Source: Candidatus Tumulicola scandinaviensis
Lineage (GTDB): Bacteria > Vulcanimicrobiota > Vulcanimicrobiia > Vulcanimicrobiales > Vulcanimicrobiaceae
Assembly: GCA_003140835.1 (NCBI GenBank)
Contig: PLLA01000121.1
Coordinates: forward strand, 178,735-242,734
DNA length: 64,000 nt
Direction of reading: 5' to 3'
A model generated the notes under the pieces. The model was not told the DNA's origin. It did no database searches and saw only the letters and a list, made by a program, of their open reading frames with translations. Numbering within the stretch: the first letter of the stretch is position 1; each line of letters starts with the position of its first letter. Made by a program: the position numbers and the translations under genes. Shown here piece by piece: positions 62,281-64,000 of the stretch.

Positions 62281-63500
62281 CTACGGCGTGTACTTGAAGA
62301 CCGTCCCGGTGAGATTCTTGCCGCCTTCGGCCGTCGTGCCGTAGAGCGTGCCGCTGACGAGCGTCATCCCCGCTGCCGGATGGCTTCCGCCGTACGGGAG
62401 GCCGGTAAAGCTAGAGAGGACTTGTTCGGAGCCCAACGTGCTCACCTTGAAGATCGTTCCGTTGCCGCTCGCACCGCCCGCATAGGTCGTGCCATACAGC
62501 GTTCCGTTGAGCAGAACTAACCGTCCGTAGGGCGTTGCACCATCCGGCGATCCTTTGAAATTATAGATGACGTGTTCAGCGCCCCCCGTGCTCACCTTGA
62601 ACACGGTTCCGTTTCCGCCGGAGCCACCGTACTGCGTCGTTCCATAAAGGGTTCCGTTGTCGTTGACCAGCCCTGCGTACGGGGTCGAGCCGTCCGGCGG
62701 AGCAGAGAAACTGTACACGACGCTTTCCGTCCCGGAGGGGCTTACCTTAAAGACCGTACCCAGGTTGCTCGAACCGCCGTTCGTCGTTGTGCCGTAAAGA
62801 ATGCCGTTTACGAGAATGAGATCCCCTACTGGGTATCTGCCGTCCAGAGGCGTTTGGTTGGCGTTGAAACTGTAGACGATTTTCTCGGAGCCCGACGTCG
62901 TAACCTTAAAGACCGACCCGATGCCACTCGCTCCACCGTACTCGGTCGTGCTATAGAACGCGCCGTTTACGAATATGAGGCCGGCTTGCGGAATTTGGCC
63001 ATCCGGCGACCGGTGAAACTGTAGAGAACGTGTTCGCTCCCGGTCGCGCCGATTTTGAAAACAGTTCCAAAGTCGTCTTTGCCGCCGTACCCCGTCGTCC
63101 CATAAAACTCACCGCTCTTTGCGGCGCGTCCCGCGATCGGGTATTTGCCGTCGGACGGGGCACCGGCGAAACTGTGCAAGACGCTCTCCTTGCCGGCCGC
63201 GCTCACTTTATAGACCGCGCCGATTCCGTTGGTACCACCGTTGAGCGCGTTGCTGTAAAACGTCCCGTTCGACGAGAGTAAGAGTCCAAATGGGCTACTG
63301 CCGTCGGGGACGGGCTTAAAGCTGTAGATGGATTTAAAACCGGCATCCGGTCGTTCTCGCGCCGTCTTCGGTTGTAGTGATGCGAAATTCGCCGCAACGG
63401 TTTGTGGCCCGGCGGGAAGCGGCGACGTGGCGTGTTGCGAACAGCCGATCGTCATGCCGAGAAAGCACGCTACGAGAGTAGGGGCGCTGCGCATGGTCAA
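62281..63500 (-). pseudogene. GloVer-type lipoprotein with a one-base deletion
   Basis: A GloVer-repeat lipoprotein with lipobox TIGC-S. The first frame (start 63500) covers the first two to three repeats and ends at 62967 with FTGRRMAKFR. The rest of the repeats continue one base over as SPDGQIPQAGLIFVNG down to 62281. The site is at about 63009. GGT-CGCCGG is read where the family motif FTGSPDG requires GGTTCGCCGG, so a single T is missing. If restored, it would be a protein of about 405 residues with about seven repeats. Confidence 0.85.
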
Positions 63501-63623
63501 AACCTCCAGTCGAGGACCTCCTCGATCCTCGTCAGCGCAATGCCCAACTTCTCCTCTATTCGCTGCTGCCGCCCGAACGCACCGGCAAGGCCTTTTGTGA
63601 ATCGGCGAGATAGTACTCTCGAC

Positions 63624-64000
63624 ATGGACGCAGCCGGCCAGTACGCACTCGCCTATGCGCTAACCACCACCGCTGGCGTGCGCGCGATGGTGGCGCTTGC
63701 AGCGGTAGCAATCGCCGCGCATTTCAATCTCATTCATCCACCCGGCGCGTTTGCATGGCTTGGCTCGCCGATCGCCATGTGGGTGCTCGGCGGGTTTGCG
63801 GTCGTTGAAATCCTGGCCGATAAGGTCCCGTTATTGGATCACGCGCTGCACGTTGCGCAAATCGCCGTGAAGCCTGCGGCGGCCGCGGTCCTCGTCGGCG
63901 GATCGCTGCACGCGCAGTCGCACGAAGCCCTCGTGACGCTGATGATTTTGGGCGCGCTCAACGCGTCGGCGTTCACGCCGCGATCGCCGCGGTGCGCGGA
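63624..64000 (+). CDS. DUF4126 membrane protein, runs off the window end
   Basis: The first ~125 residues of a DUF4126 protein: TTTAGVRAMVALAAVAIAAH, FAWLGSPIAMWVL, then EILADKVPLLDHALHVAQ, with at least three membrane segments. The family is of unknown function. Near 63970 the conserved GVHAAIAAVR appears in the next frame rather than in the current one, so a one-base indel may also be present here. The gene continues beyond 64000. Confidence 0.75.
   Translation, partial: MDAAGQYALAYALTTTAGVRAMVALAAVAIAAHFNLIHPPGAFAWLGSPIAMWVLGGFAVVEILADKVPLLDHALHVAQIAVKPAAAAVLVGGSLHAQSHEALVTLMILGALNASAFTPRSPRCA

Overview
The window is GC-rich bacterial chromosome with a mosaic, AT-richer insertion in the middle. 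No rRNA or strongly taxon-specific marker is present. Many single-copy secreted lipoproteins with NHL-like or GloVer-type repeats, DUF4139, DUF5069, DUF6496 and hemerythrin proteins, an ECF sigma/RskA-type anti-sigma pair and a selenocysteine tRNA fit an uncultured soil lineage such as Candidatus Eremiobacterota (WPS-2/Vulcanimicrobiota). That placement is an inference, not something the sequence proves.

Left flank (1-37.5 kb) is ordinary chromosome. A five-gene minus-strand operon (13247 to 4982) has stop/start overlaps at every junction: GH20 hexosaminidase, a permease with a C-terminal PDZ domain, an M20 dipeptidase, a methyltransferase and a lone HyuA-type hydantoinase/oxoprolinase. It looks like a scavenging pathway for amino sugars, peptides and lactams. 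Next come a FecR-domain protein, a class III sirtuin, an ECF sigma factor with its anti-sigma factor, a GNAT protein, a GMC oxidoreductase with its small partner, an MFS exporter, EttA, APC permeases, a secreted phosphoesterase, DUF4139, a diacylglycerol-kinase-like protein followed by a frameshifted PAP2 phosphatase, and a multicopper oxidase. At 33.9-36.8 kb lies a family of related secreted lipoproteins, one frameshifted and one reduced to a remnant.

Centre (37.5-58.2 kb) is a tandem array of two roughly 10-kb integrative elements at the 3' end of a selenocysteine tRNA gene (tRNA-Sec, 58122-58215, minus strand). Copies of the tRNA 3' end occur at 37546-37594, 48117-48165 and 58116-58145. 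The right element (48166-58115) carries an intact tyrosine integrase beside the tRNA, two divergent HTH regulators, and a leftward operon with an HTH/excisionase-like protein, a CHC2 zinc-finger primase-like protein, a DUF3987-type ATPase and small proteins. Its cargo is a Fic protein and two lipoproteins. It has replication-type genes but no virion genes, so it resembles a phage satellite or plasmid-like integrative element. The left element (37595-48116) keeps only the last ~35 codons of a related integrase, exactly beside its own att copy, and carries GloVer, NHL-like and TonB-C-domain secreted proteins.

Right flank (58.2-64 kb) has a split hypothetical gene, a 24-bp tandem repeat, a propeller-like lipoprotein, DUF5069 and NIPSNAP proteins, a frameshifted GloVer lipoprotein and the start of a DUF4126 membrane protein. 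At least six genes across the window look split by single-nucleotide indels. This could be real decay, but the pattern equally suggests assembly indels and should be checked with reads.
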